NCBI GenBank assembly: GCA_043800975.1
Contig: JAZDMK010000010.1
Location: 1-5,309 of the forward strand
Origin: JAZDMK01 sp043800975
Lineage (GTDB): Bacteria > Bacteroidota > Bacteroidia > Bacteroidales > JAHJDW01
DNA length: 5,309 nucleotides
Direction of reading: 5' to 3'
Part shown: positions 1 through 5,309 of the stretch, one piece after another
Numbering within the stretch: position 1 is the first letter of the stretch
Layout of the letters: each line of letters begins with the position of its first letter
Made by a program: the position numbers and the translations under genes
The notes under the pieces: generated by a model
Databases searched by the model: none
The model's input: only the letters and a program-made list of their open reading frames with translations
Told to the model about the DNA's origin: nothing

Positions 1-274
1 GCTTGAATGAATTGCTGAAATAATTTCTCACAACATGCCCCAGATACTCACGTGTGTATTCCTCTTTCCCTACTAGCGGGAAATATTCATGTGTTTTACC
101 ATAAGCGGTATAACCGACAAAACCTTTCTTTTCAAGAATACGAATGATGGTTGAAACAGTATTATAAGCGGGCTTGGGTTCAGGAATTAATTCAACCACA
201 TCTTTTACAAATCCTTTTTCAATCTCCCAGAGAATCTGCATCACTTGCTCTTCCGCTTTTGTTAGTTCTTTCAT
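1..274 (-). CDS. BlaI/MecI family transcriptional repressor, partial (N-terminal 91 residues)
   Basis: This is a DNA-binding repressor of the BlaI/MecI/CopY winged-helix family, read on the minus strand from ATG at 274-272 and cut by the left edge of the window. The protein begins MKELTKAEEQVMQILWEIEK. This matches the family opening, in which a Leu-Thr-x-x-Glu start leads into a first helix containing an ILW motif. Residues 36-53 (AYNTVSTIIRILEKKGFV) correspond to the recognition helix region, and residues 54-68 (GYTAYGKTHEYFPLV) to the wing. Family members are usually about 120-130 residues, so roughly the C-terminal quarter to third (the dimerisation helices and, in regulated members, the region of proteolytic cleavage) is missing. 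These repressors are often followed by an M56-type membrane metalloprotease (BlaR1/MecR1-like) that inactivates them; any such gene would lie beyond the left edge. The start has no Shine-Dalgarno sequence. A strong promoter and two dyads lie directly upstream, which suggests autoregulation. The family call is confident; the regulated function is unknown. Confidence 0.9.
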   Translation of the reverse strand, partial: MKELTKAEEQVMQILWEIEKGFVKDVVELIPEPKPAYNTVSTIIRILEKKGFVGYTAYGKTHEYFPLVGKEEYTREYLGHVVRNYFSNSFK

Positions 275-321
275 AACAATTTAATTAATGTATTAAAAAG
301 ACTGGATGAATAATTTTAATT

Positions 322-352
322 CAAATGTATAACTATGTTTTTAGTTATGCAA
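322..352 (-). promoter_or_regulatory. Bacteroidota-type promoter for the BlaI-family gene
   Basis: On the minus strand a -7 box TACATTTG (322-329) matches the Bacteroidota consensus TAnnTTTG at every defined base. A -33 TTG (350-352) lies 20 bp upstream, which is the usual spacing. Transcription would start near position 315-318, giving a leader of about 40 nt before the ATG at 274. The spacer contains the whole core of operator dyad 1, so a bound repressor would block the polymerase. Confidence 0.75.
329..348. promoter_or_regulatory. Operator-like dyad 1 (ATAACTA-N6-TAGTTAT)
   Basis: This is a perfect 7-bp inverted repeat, ATAACTA (329-335) and TAGTTAT (342-348), separated by 6 bp. Its inner core AACTA-N6-TAGTT recurs at dyad 2. 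It sits between the -33 and -7 boxes of the divergent BlaI-family gene. BlaI-type repressors bind as dimers to short dyads near their own promoters, so this is the likely binding site. The assignment to this particular regulator is inferred from position. Confidence 0.7.
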
Positions 353-366
353 CTATTTTTGTAGTT
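351..366. promoter_or_regulatory. Operator-like dyad 2 (AACTA-N6-TAGTT)
   Basis: This is a second inverted repeat, AACTA (351-355) and TAGTT (362-366), with the same arms and the same 6-bp spacer as the core of dyad 1 (331-346). The two centres are exactly 20 bp apart, about two helical turns, so dimers bound to both would lie on the same face of the DNA. It overlaps the -33 TTG of the minus-strand promoter and also covers a plus-strand TAnnTTTG match. It is a probable second operator for the BlaI-family repressor. Confidence 0.65.
354..361 (+). promoter_or_regulatory. Possible plus-strand -7 box inside dyad 2
   Basis: TATTTTTG matches the Bacteroidota -7 consensus TAnnTTTG exactly on the plus strand. 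If used, it would give a leader of about 70-75 nt before the 222-aa gene starting at 441. No TTG lies 19-21 bp upstream, so the -33 element is absent or poor, and the match could simply follow from the dyad sequence in AT-rich DNA. If real, it would place the four-gene cluster under the same repressor. Confidence 0.3.
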
Positions 367-417
367 TTTCAACCAAAAGGCGGAATTTTTCAACGTAATT
401 CCATTAGAAATTTTTAA

Positions 418-425
418 TACATTTA
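418..425 (+). promoter_or_regulatory. Possible alternative -7 box for the four-gene cluster
   Basis: TACATTTA differs from the TAnnTTTG consensus only at its last base and lies 15 bp before the ATG at 441. No TTG occurs at the correct distance upstream. It would produce a very short leader. It is a weak candidate, competing with the box at 354-361. Confidence 0.2.
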
Positions 426-440
426 CGATTCATATTTAAA

Positions 441-1109
441 ATGAAGATCATGGACAACAAAATCCTTGACGATTACAGAGCCTACTATGCCGTACGTGCT
501 GAAAAGTATGCGAACAATCCCAACTTCCCGAATTACTCTGCGGCTGAAAAGCGGCTGAGTGATCTGATGCAAAATGCAACCGAAGAGGGAGATTATAAAA
601 ATAAAATCGGTGAACTATCGCAGCAATGTGCGATGGCCTTGACGAAAGATCAGTATGCGCTGGACAAAAAGCATTTTGATAAGCATCAGGAAACGGTTCG
701 TGTTCTTCTTAGTGAAAGAATACTTGATAAAGTTGATTCTTCCAGCAATGTAAATGATCTGGTGACAATGGTCAGCGAAGAATCGAGCAAAAACATGATT
801 GAAATTTCGATGGACGAATCCAATCATTACTTTATTATTGAATGGGAATATGTTGATCTGGCTGAAGTATATGCCAATGCAGAAGTACCGGAAAAATACA
901 AAGCAGATATGCAGAGTTGGGCAAACGATTTACGCCAAAGCCTTTTGGAACAGGCCCAACTTCAGGAAGCACACAATCAGCACTGGCAGGAAGGATGGAA
1001 ATTGAATCCTGATATTATTATGGAATATCGTCACCGAAGACTGCTTCCATACACGGATGAGCAAATTCTTGATCAGATTGAACGTTTCAAAAAAATTATT
1101 AACGCTTAA
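441..1109 (+). CDS. Uncharacterised 222-aa cytoplasmic protein
   Basis: I do not recognise a family for this protein. It has no signal peptide and no membrane segment, so it is probably cytoplasmic. It is rich in Glu, Lys, Asp and Gln and looks mostly helical: residues 5-95 and 150-185 read as charged, amphipathic helices. A short stretch near residues 127-140 (NHYFIIEWEYVDL) could form beta strands. The C-terminal end (about 195-222) has a basic RHRR cluster followed by another amphipathic helix. Trp residues occur at 135, 160, 182 and 186, and there is a single Cys at 63. The start at 441 is the first ATG in frame, with another at 450; neither has a Shine-Dalgarno sequence. It is the first gene of a tight plus-strand run and is separated from the next by 11 bp, so the two proteins may act together. 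Long sustained coding and this context support a real gene; its role is unknown. Confidence 0.8.
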   Translation: MKIMDNKILDDYRAYYAVRAEKYANNPNFPNYSAAEKRLSDLMQNATEEGDYKNKIGELSQQCAMALTKDQYALDKKHFDKHQETVRVLLSERILDKVDSSSNVNDLVTMVSEESSKNMIEISMDESNHYFIIEWEYVDLAEVYANAEVPEKYKADMQSWANDLRQSLLEQAQLQEAHNQHWQEGWKLNPDIIMEYRHRRLLPYTDEQILDQIERFKKIINA

Positions 1110-1120
1110 CAGAAACCACC

Positions 1121-2566
1121 ATGCCTCTAGATTCCTTTATCCTAGACCCAATGCTTGCACCTTTCAAAAATATGGTGGAAGATTGTAAATCCAGAAATAT
1201 TACCGGTGAAGATTTTGACATTATATGCAAATGTTATGCACGCATGGAAGAGCTCGGGCAATCGACCGACGATATGAATGTGTTCAGTAGCACTATGATG
1301 CAGGAAAATCTGTATGGAAAATTCAGTGATCATTATAGCCGCGCTTTGAATGCACAGGCACAGCAAGCTTCTTCATCCGGCGAAAATAGTGGCGGTGGCT
1401 ATGACGATGGTGCTCTTTTGAAACAAAGTATTAATTTTTTGAAAGATTCTATCAAGCGTCATGAAGACAATTACAAAGAAACGCTGCGTATGGCTTCATC
1501 TGAATACAACGAAGCACAAAATCAGAAAGCTTTAGAGTTTACAACCCGTTCACAAAAAGACACAATCGGTAATTCAGGCGGTGCAGATGCATTTATTAAA
1601 CAAACAGAAAAATCGACAACAGAGCAAAAGAAAAGCACCCCCAATATGTTCGACAACACAGTGGAAGTAGAAATGACCAACAATCCAGAGCCACTGATTA
1701 AAGGAATACAGAAAGTAATCGATCTGGGAGAACAACCCGGAATGACTTACCCGAAATTTCTGCGATTACAGATTGAAACCGGCCTTGACAAGGCAATGGA
1801 AGGCACCGGTGTAATGCGCGAAGGGTTGATTTACAGCCACGAATTTATTGTAGCTTCACCCGGAAACCCTTATAACATTGAAAAAGCAAAAAAGAAAATT
1901 GAAGCATTTGATAAACTGGCTGAAGGCAATCGCTTTAAAATTCCCGATTTACGTGAGCTTAATCATTTGCATGATGATATCGACAGAGAGTTTGAACCCC
2001 AAATCAAAAAGTGGGAAGGCATAAAAAGAATCTGGGAAAAGATGATCTGGGATCTGTCGGACTGGAGTCTTTCGTATTGTTCCTTTGCACCCAAGATCAA
2101 GCCCTGGCTAGATGCAGAGGATCCTGTGGAAGCAACCATTTTTACTCAGAATACAATCAACGGAATTTTTCCGGAAAGAGAAAAAATGCTGAATAAATAT
2201 TTCGGAATGTCATTTATGGATATTTTTAAACATCCTACTTTCGCTTTTGATGTTGAACAAAGCTACATGTGGATATCTCAGGAGTTGATGGAATTTTTGA
2301 TCGAAGAAGTTTATCCTCATTGCAAAGCCCTCACCCATTTACCGAAAGAAATCATTGAGAAACGCGGACAGTTTAATGCATACATGCGTAATCCGGGAGA
2401 CAGAGAAATGAATCCGGATTTGCATATTCCATCGGAAAGAATGCGTACTTTTTACAACAAGAAATTTGGTGAAGGACGTTACGAAAGCAAATATTCTGTT
2501 GCGGAAAAGAATCCGAATTGTTATGCAAAACCATGGGATCTTTCAACCTTTAAATACGGCAAATAA
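1121..2566 (+). CDS. Uncharacterised 481-aa cytoplasmic protein with polar linker
   Basis: I recognise no family or catalytic motif here. There is no signal peptide or transmembrane segment. Residues 1-75 form an N-terminal helical part with two close cysteines (C36, C38). Residues 78-98 are a low-complexity Ala/Gln/Ser/Gly linker containing SSSGENSGGG. Residues 99-145 look like a charged helix, possibly a coiled coil, followed by a Ser/Thr/Lys/Gln-rich polar stretch to about 180. The C-terminal part (about 181-481) appears to be one globular domain with a Trp-rich segment at 298-329 (W298, W305, W310, W315, W329) and a final region rich in Asn, Pro and aromatic residues. The start at 1121 lies 11 bp after the previous stop, and the next gene follows 18 bp after this stop. 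This fits an operon in which this large protein and its 222-aa neighbour could be partners. That partnership is inferred from position only. Confidence 0.8.
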   Translation: MPLDSFILDPMLAPFKNMVEDCKSRNITGEDFDIICKCYARMEELGQSTDDMNVFSSTMMQENLYGKFSDHYSRALNAQAQQASSSGENSGGGYDDGALLKQSINFLKDSIKRHEDNYKETLRMASSEYNEAQNQKALEFTTRSQKDTIGNSGGADAFIKQTEKSTTEQKKSTPNMFDNTVEVEMTNNPEPLIKGIQKVIDLGEQPGMTYPKFLRLQIETGLDKAMEGTGVMREGLIYSHEFIVASPGNPYNIEKAKKKIEAFDKLAEGNRFKIPDLRELNHLHDDIDREFEPQIKKWEGIKRIWEKMIWDLSDWSLSYCSFAPKIKPWLDAEDPVEATIFTQNTINGIFPEREKMLNKYFGMSFMDIFKHPTFAFDVEQSYMWISQELMEFLIEEVYPHCKALTHLPKEIIEKRGQFNAYMRNPGDREMNPDLHIPSERMRTFYNKKFGEGRYESKYSVAEKNPNCYAKPWDLSTFKYGK

Positions 2567-2584
2567 AATTTTAAAAATATACTT

Positions 2585-3754
2585 ATGTTAAACATCGCAT
2601 TGTTTGGCCCTCCTGGCGCAGGGAAAGGAACACAATCAGAATTTCTGATTAAGAAATACAATCTTTTTTATATCTCTACCGGAGATATTCTTCGAAAAGA
2701 AATTGCAGAAAAAACAAAGCTGGGCCAGGAAGCACAAAGTATTATTGAAGCCGGTGGCCTTGTGCCGGACGAAGTCATTGTTCAGATCATTGAAAAAACA
2801 ATTAAAGAAAATCCCATGGCCAATGGATTTCTCTTCGATGGCTTTCCCAGAACATACATTCAGGCATACATTCTCGAAGGCTTAATGCTTAAGTTAAATA
2901 CGGCGCTCAATCGTTTGATCAGCCTTGAAGTCAGCGAAGAAGAGTCTGTTGCCCGTTTATTGAACCGCGGGAAAACTTCAGGTCGTTCCGATGACAATGA
3001 AATAGTAATCCGTAACCGATTAAAAGAATATGATCTGAAAACCAAGCCCGTTCTTGAATTTTATAAAGATCGTGGAATTTATACCGGACTGAACGGGATG
3101 CAAACCATTGAAGAAGTTGAAAAGGAAATTGATGCTATTGTTAAAGAAGAACTGAGCAAGAAATTATTAAACATTGTCCTCTTCGGCTATCCTGGCTCCG
3201 GACGCGGTTCGCAGGGAAAAGCACTTTCAAAAAAATATGCTCTTGAATATGTGGATACCGGCAAAATGCTGGATCAGGAGATCAAAGAAAAAAGTAAGAT
3301 CGGCAAAAAAATTCTTGAGCTTTACGAAAACGGACAACTTGTACCGGATGAAATCGTTGTTCAGCTAATCGAAAAGAAACTTAACATGTACAAAGATGTG
3401 AAAGGTTTTATTTTTAAAGGCTTTCCGCGTACACTTGTTCAGTCGTATATTCTCGATGGCTTATTGAAAAAAATTGGTTCCTCTATTTCGATGAGTATTG
3501 AAATTGAAGTTCCCACACTCGAACTGATTCGTCGTCTGGATGAACGAAGTAAAACAGACGCCCGTATGGCTTATGATTCCAGCACTGCCAAAATAGTAAA
3601 ACGATTACAGGAACATGAAACGAAAACGGTTCCCGTTATTGAAAAATACAACCAGTTGCATGGTGTTATCAAAGTAGATGGCATGGGTGAATTCGATCAG
3701 GTGTTCGAACGTTTGTCATTTGAAATTGAAAACGGGTTTAAAAATCTGAGATAA
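2585..3754 (+). CDS. Tandem adenylate kinase: active-looking N-domain fused to a degenerate C-domain
   Basis: Adenylate kinase transfers a phosphate between ATP and AMP to give two ADP in the cytoplasm. Here two homologous kinase domains lie in one chain of 389 residues; a normal adenylate kinase is about 190-215. Domain 1 (1 to about 190) has an intact P-loop GPPGAGKGT at 8-16 (K14), STGD at 31-34 with R37, DGFPRT at 85-90, Q93, and a short-type LID with R124, R128, GR at 133-134 and DD at 136-137, then R143 and R145. It should be catalytic. Domain 2 (about 194-389) aligns motif for motif with an offset of 193 residues. However, its P-loop is GYPGSGRGS (201-209), with Arg207 replacing the essential Lys. 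STGD becomes DTGK, the AMP-site Arg becomes Asp230, DGFPR becomes KGFPR (K278), and the LID GR-DD becomes AR-AYD. It is therefore probably a pseudokinase acting as a structural or regulatory half. Whether a standard adk exists elsewhere cannot be seen, so I give no symbol. It lies between the two unknown genes and the fucosidase gene with 18- and 10-bp gaps. Confidence 0.92.
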   Translation: MLNIALFGPPGAGKGTQSEFLIKKYNLFYISTGDILRKEIAEKTKLGQEAQSIIEAGGLVPDEVIVQIIEKTIKENPMANGFLFDGFPRTYIQAYILEGLMLKLNTALNRLISLEVSEEESVARLLNRGKTSGRSDDNEIVIRNRLKEYDLKTKPVLEFYKDRGIYTGLNGMQTIEEVEKEIDAIVKEELSKKLLNIVLFGYPGSGRGSQGKALSKKYALEYVDTGKMLDQEIKEKSKIGKKILELYENGQLVPDEIVVQLIEKKLNMYKDVKGFIFKGFPRTLVQSYILDGLLKKIGSSISMSIEIEVPTLELIRRLDERSKTDARMAYDSSTAKIVKRLQEHETKTVPVIEKYNQLHGVIKVDGMGEFDQVFERLSFEIENGFKNLR

Positions 3755-3764
3755 TAATTTTATA

Positions 3765-5102
3765 ATGAGCTTCTTTAGAACTTCTGTCATTGCGCTGCTG
3801 ATGATGCTTTCCGGCAATTCATTCAGTCAGACAAAACCAACATTCAATCCGGATTCTCTCAATAAAATGCAATGGTTTGCAGACGCAAAACTCGGCATCT
3901 TTATACACTGGGGAATTTATTCTGTAAAGGGAATCGGAGAATCATGGTCGTTTCATAACAAACGGATTTTGCATTCCGAATACATGAAACAGGTCAATGG
4001 TTTTACTGCGAAAAATTATAATCCAGCTGCATGGTCAGATTTGATTAAGAAAAGCGGAGCACGGTATTGTGTGATCACAACAAAACATCACGATGGTGTA
4101 GCTTTGTGGGACACAAAAATGAATGATATTTCCATACCAAAAAAATCTCCTGCGAAAAGAGATGTTCTTTCACCTCTTATTTCTGAATTAAGAAAACAAA
4201 ATATCAAAGTTGGAACTTACTTTTCACTCATTGACTGGAGTTATCAGGATTATCCCGGATTTCTAAAGGATTCTTCACGCTATGATGCAACCAAAGATCC
4301 TGCACGCTGGAATAAATTTTTAAAATTTTGCCATGGACAAATTGCCGAAGTGATGGCTTTGTGTAATCCCGATCTGGTGTGGTTCGACGGCGATTGGGAA
4401 CATTCCGCAGCTGAATGGGATGCATCAAAAATCCGTCAAATGATTTTGAAATCGAATCCACACACCATTATCAACGGGCGTTTGCAGGGGTATGGAGATT
4501 ATGCCACACCAGAACAAAATTTTCCTGTGTCACGTCCGAATCTGAAATACTGGGAACTTTGCATGACTACCAACGATTCCTGGGGCTGGCAACCGGACGA
4601 CACATTGTGGAAAACACCCTACGAAGTAATCACCATTTTTGCTGACGCGATCAGCATGGGTGGGAATCTATTACTGGACATTGGTCCCCGTGAAGACGGA
4701 ACAATTCCGGAAGAACAAATAAATATCCTTACAGAGTTAGGCAACTGGAATAAGAAACACGAGGAAGCTATCTTCAATTCATTGCCTGGTATGGCGCAGG
4801 GACATTTTTACGGACCATCTACCCTTTCGAAAGACTCAACAATACTTTATCTTTTTGTTCCTGCCAAAACGCAGGGAAGCATTGTTGTGAAAGGATTATA
4901 CAATTCCATAAAAAAAGCAACTGTTCTTGGAACGAGCACAATTCTTCAACCGAAAATTGTCGGTAAAATTTCATGGAGCTATGTGCCAGGTCTTGTCTAT
5001 TTGAACATTCCTGCAATCTCTTGTGACAAATACATGACTGTAATCAAACTTGAACTTGATGGAAAGTTAAAGCTATACAGGGGTAAAGGCGGGTTTGATT
5101 GA
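3765..5102 (+). CDS. Exported alpha-L-fucosidase, glycoside hydrolase family 29
   Basis: This is a retaining exo-enzyme that removes alpha-L-fucose from glycans. The N-terminus has a Sec signal peptide: a basic start (MSFFR), a hydrophobic core (VIALLMML, residues 8-15) and a likely cut after SFS at 19-21. There is no lipobox cysteine, so a soluble periplasmic or secreted enzyme is expected. GH29 signatures appear in order: FADAKLGIFIHWGIYSV (38-54), TTKHHDG (105-111), and PDLVWFDGDWE (202-212), in which D208 is the expected nucleophile. Next comes YWELCMTTNDSWGW (262-275), where E264 aligns with the acid/base Glu of human FUCA1 (its KWEMC motif). GGNLLLDIGPREDG (299-312) is the conserved end of the barrel. 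Residues from about 345 to 445 look like the usual C-terminal beta-sandwich. The length of 445 is normal and nothing seems truncated. The start lies 10 bp after the kinase gene. No SusC/SusD transporter or other glycan gene is in the window, so this is not an obvious polysaccharide utilisation locus. Confidence 0.95.
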   Translation: MSFFRTSVIALLMMLSGNSFSQTKPTFNPDSLNKMQWFADAKLGIFIHWGIYSVKGIGESWSFHNKRILHSEYMKQVNGFTAKNYNPAAWSDLIKKSGARYCVITTKHHDGVALWDTKMNDISIPKKSPAKRDVLSPLISELRKQNIKVGTYFSLIDWSYQDYPGFLKDSSRYDATKDPARWNKFLKFCHGQIAEVMALCNPDLVWFDGDWEHSAAEWDASKIRQMILKSNPHTIINGRLQGYGDYATPEQNFPVSRPNLKYWELCMTTNDSWGWQPDDTLWKTPYEVITIFADAISMGGNLLLDIGPREDGTIPEEQINILTELGNWNKKHEEAIFNSLPGMAQGHFYGPSTLSKDSTILYLFVPAKTQGSIVVKGLYNSIKKATVLGTSTILQPKIVGKISWSYVPGLVYLNIPAISCDKYMTVIKLELDGKLKLYRGKGGFD

Positions 5103-5210
5103 TTTTATAAATTTCTCACTTTCTGATTTATCTAGGCTTTAACAAGTATAGATCTGCATTATTTTTTTAATAAAATGATGGGATTATTCAAATTTTTGTA
5201 TTTTTGCCTC
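5103..5210. other. Intergenic spacer between fucosidase gene and tRNA-Ser
   Basis: These 108 bp are very AT-rich and hold no open reading frame that I can support. The only inverted repeats are weak and A/T-only: ATAAAT/ATTTAT just after the fucosidase stop, and TTATT/AATAA near 5160-5175. Neither resembles a GC-rich stem followed by a T-run, so no confident terminator can be called for the upstream cluster. The right end contains the likely tRNA promoter. Confidence 0.5.
5199..5206 (+). promoter_or_regulatory. -7 box of the tRNA-Ser promoter
   Basis: TATTTTTG matches TAnnTTTG exactly and ends 4 bp before the mature 5' end of the tRNA. Transcription would therefore begin at or within a base or two of nucleotide 1 of the tRNA. 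No good TTG is seen 19-21 bp upstream, so the -33 element is weak. Confidence 0.5.
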
Positions 5211-5298
5211 GGAGAGCTGGCAGAGTGGTCGATCGCGGCGGTCTTGAAAACCGTTGACCTGCAAGGGTCCGGGGGTTCGAATCCCTCGCTCTCCGCCA
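5211..5298 (+). tRNA. tRNA-Ser (anticodon UGA)
   Basis: This is a complete class II tRNA of 88 nt. The acceptor stem pairs GGAGAGC (5211-5217) with GCTCTCC (5288-5294), followed by discriminator G5295 and an encoded CCA (5296-5298). The anticodon loop CTTGAAA (5243-5249) carries TGA at 5245-5247, closed by GCGGT/ACCGT with one G-U pair. A long variable arm, GACC-TGCAAG-GGTC, is typical of serine tRNAs. The T arm has loop TTCGAAT with stem GGGGG/CCCTC. It would read UCA and, by wobble, other UCN serine codons. Confidence 0.97.
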
Positions 5299-5309
5299 AA
5301 CAAAAAGCT

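Noticed and set aside
281..296. Additional inverted repeat TTAAT-GT-ATTAA in the leader of the BlaI-family gene
   Set aside because: The arms are short, A/T-only and unlike the AACTA/TAGTT arms of the two dyads, so it is probably chance.
615..827. Open frame on the minus strand inside the 222-aa gene
   Set aside because: It lies fully opposite a well-supported gene, shows no recognisable domain, and is explained as a shadow of the coding strand.
441..2566. The two unknown genes as phage or mobile-element genes
   Set aside because: There is no integrase, transposase, terminal repeat, portal or terminase motif, and they sit tightly with housekeeping-type genes. Nothing in the sequence supports a mobile origin.
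2585..3754. Two separate adenylate kinase genes joined by a sequencing error
   Set aside because: The frame is continuous, with the helical end of domain 1 (IDAIVKEELSKK) passing directly into the first strand of domain 2 (LLNIVLFG). There is no stop, no start-codon context and no sign of a frame change, so a true fusion is the simpler reading.
4228..4461. Open frame on the minus strand inside the fucosidase gene
   Set aside because: The opposite strand encodes the GH29 nucleophile region with clear conserved motifs, so this frame is a shadow.
5107..5175. Possible hairpin terminators after the fucosidase gene (ATAAAT/ATTTAT and TTATT/AATAA)
   Set aside because: The stems are only 5-6 bp, consist only of A and T, and lack a GC-rich stem followed by a T-run. 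They are expected by chance in such AT-rich DNA.

Overview
This AT-rich window most likely comes from a member of the Bacteroidota. Three things suggest this. Promoter-like boxes match the Bacteroidota consensus (TTG, about 20 bp, TAnnTTTG). No open reading frame has a purine-rich Shine-Dalgarno sequence; start codons sit in A/T-rich leaders. The adenylate kinase and GH29 fucosidase also read like Bacteroidota members of their families. A genus cannot be named from the sequence alone.

Layout. Positions 1-274 on the minus strand hold the first 91 codons of a BlaI/MecI-type winged-helix repressor that runs off the left edge. Positions 275-440 are a divergent intergenic region. It carries a near-ideal minus-strand promoter and two identical dyads, AACTA-N6-TAGTT, spaced 20 bp apart centre to centre; these are probable operators. 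Positions 441-5102 hold four plus-strand genes with gaps of 11, 18 and 10 bp, which suggests one transcription unit: an unrecognised 222-aa protein, an unrecognised 481-aa protein, a 389-aa protein with two tandem adenylate kinase domains, and an exported 445-aa GH29 alpha-L-fucosidase. Positions 5103-5210 are intergenic, and a complete tRNA-Ser(UGA) with encoded CCA lies at 5211-5298.

How the parts may work together. The repressor probably controls its own promoter, since dyad 1 lies inside that promoter's spacer. It could also affect the divergent four-gene cluster, because dyad 2 overlaps a plus-strand TAnnTTTG match; this is inference. The most unusual gene is the double adenylate kinase. 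Its first half keeps all the motifs expected of an active enzyme. Its second half has lost the P-loop lysine, the Asp of DGFPR, the AMP-site Arg and the LID GR-DD motif, so it looks like a pseudokinase domain fused to a live one. The two genes upstream have no family I recognise, and their functional link to the kinase and fucosidase rests only on tight spacing. I saw no insertion sequence, CRISPR array, phage gene or convincing intrinsic terminator.
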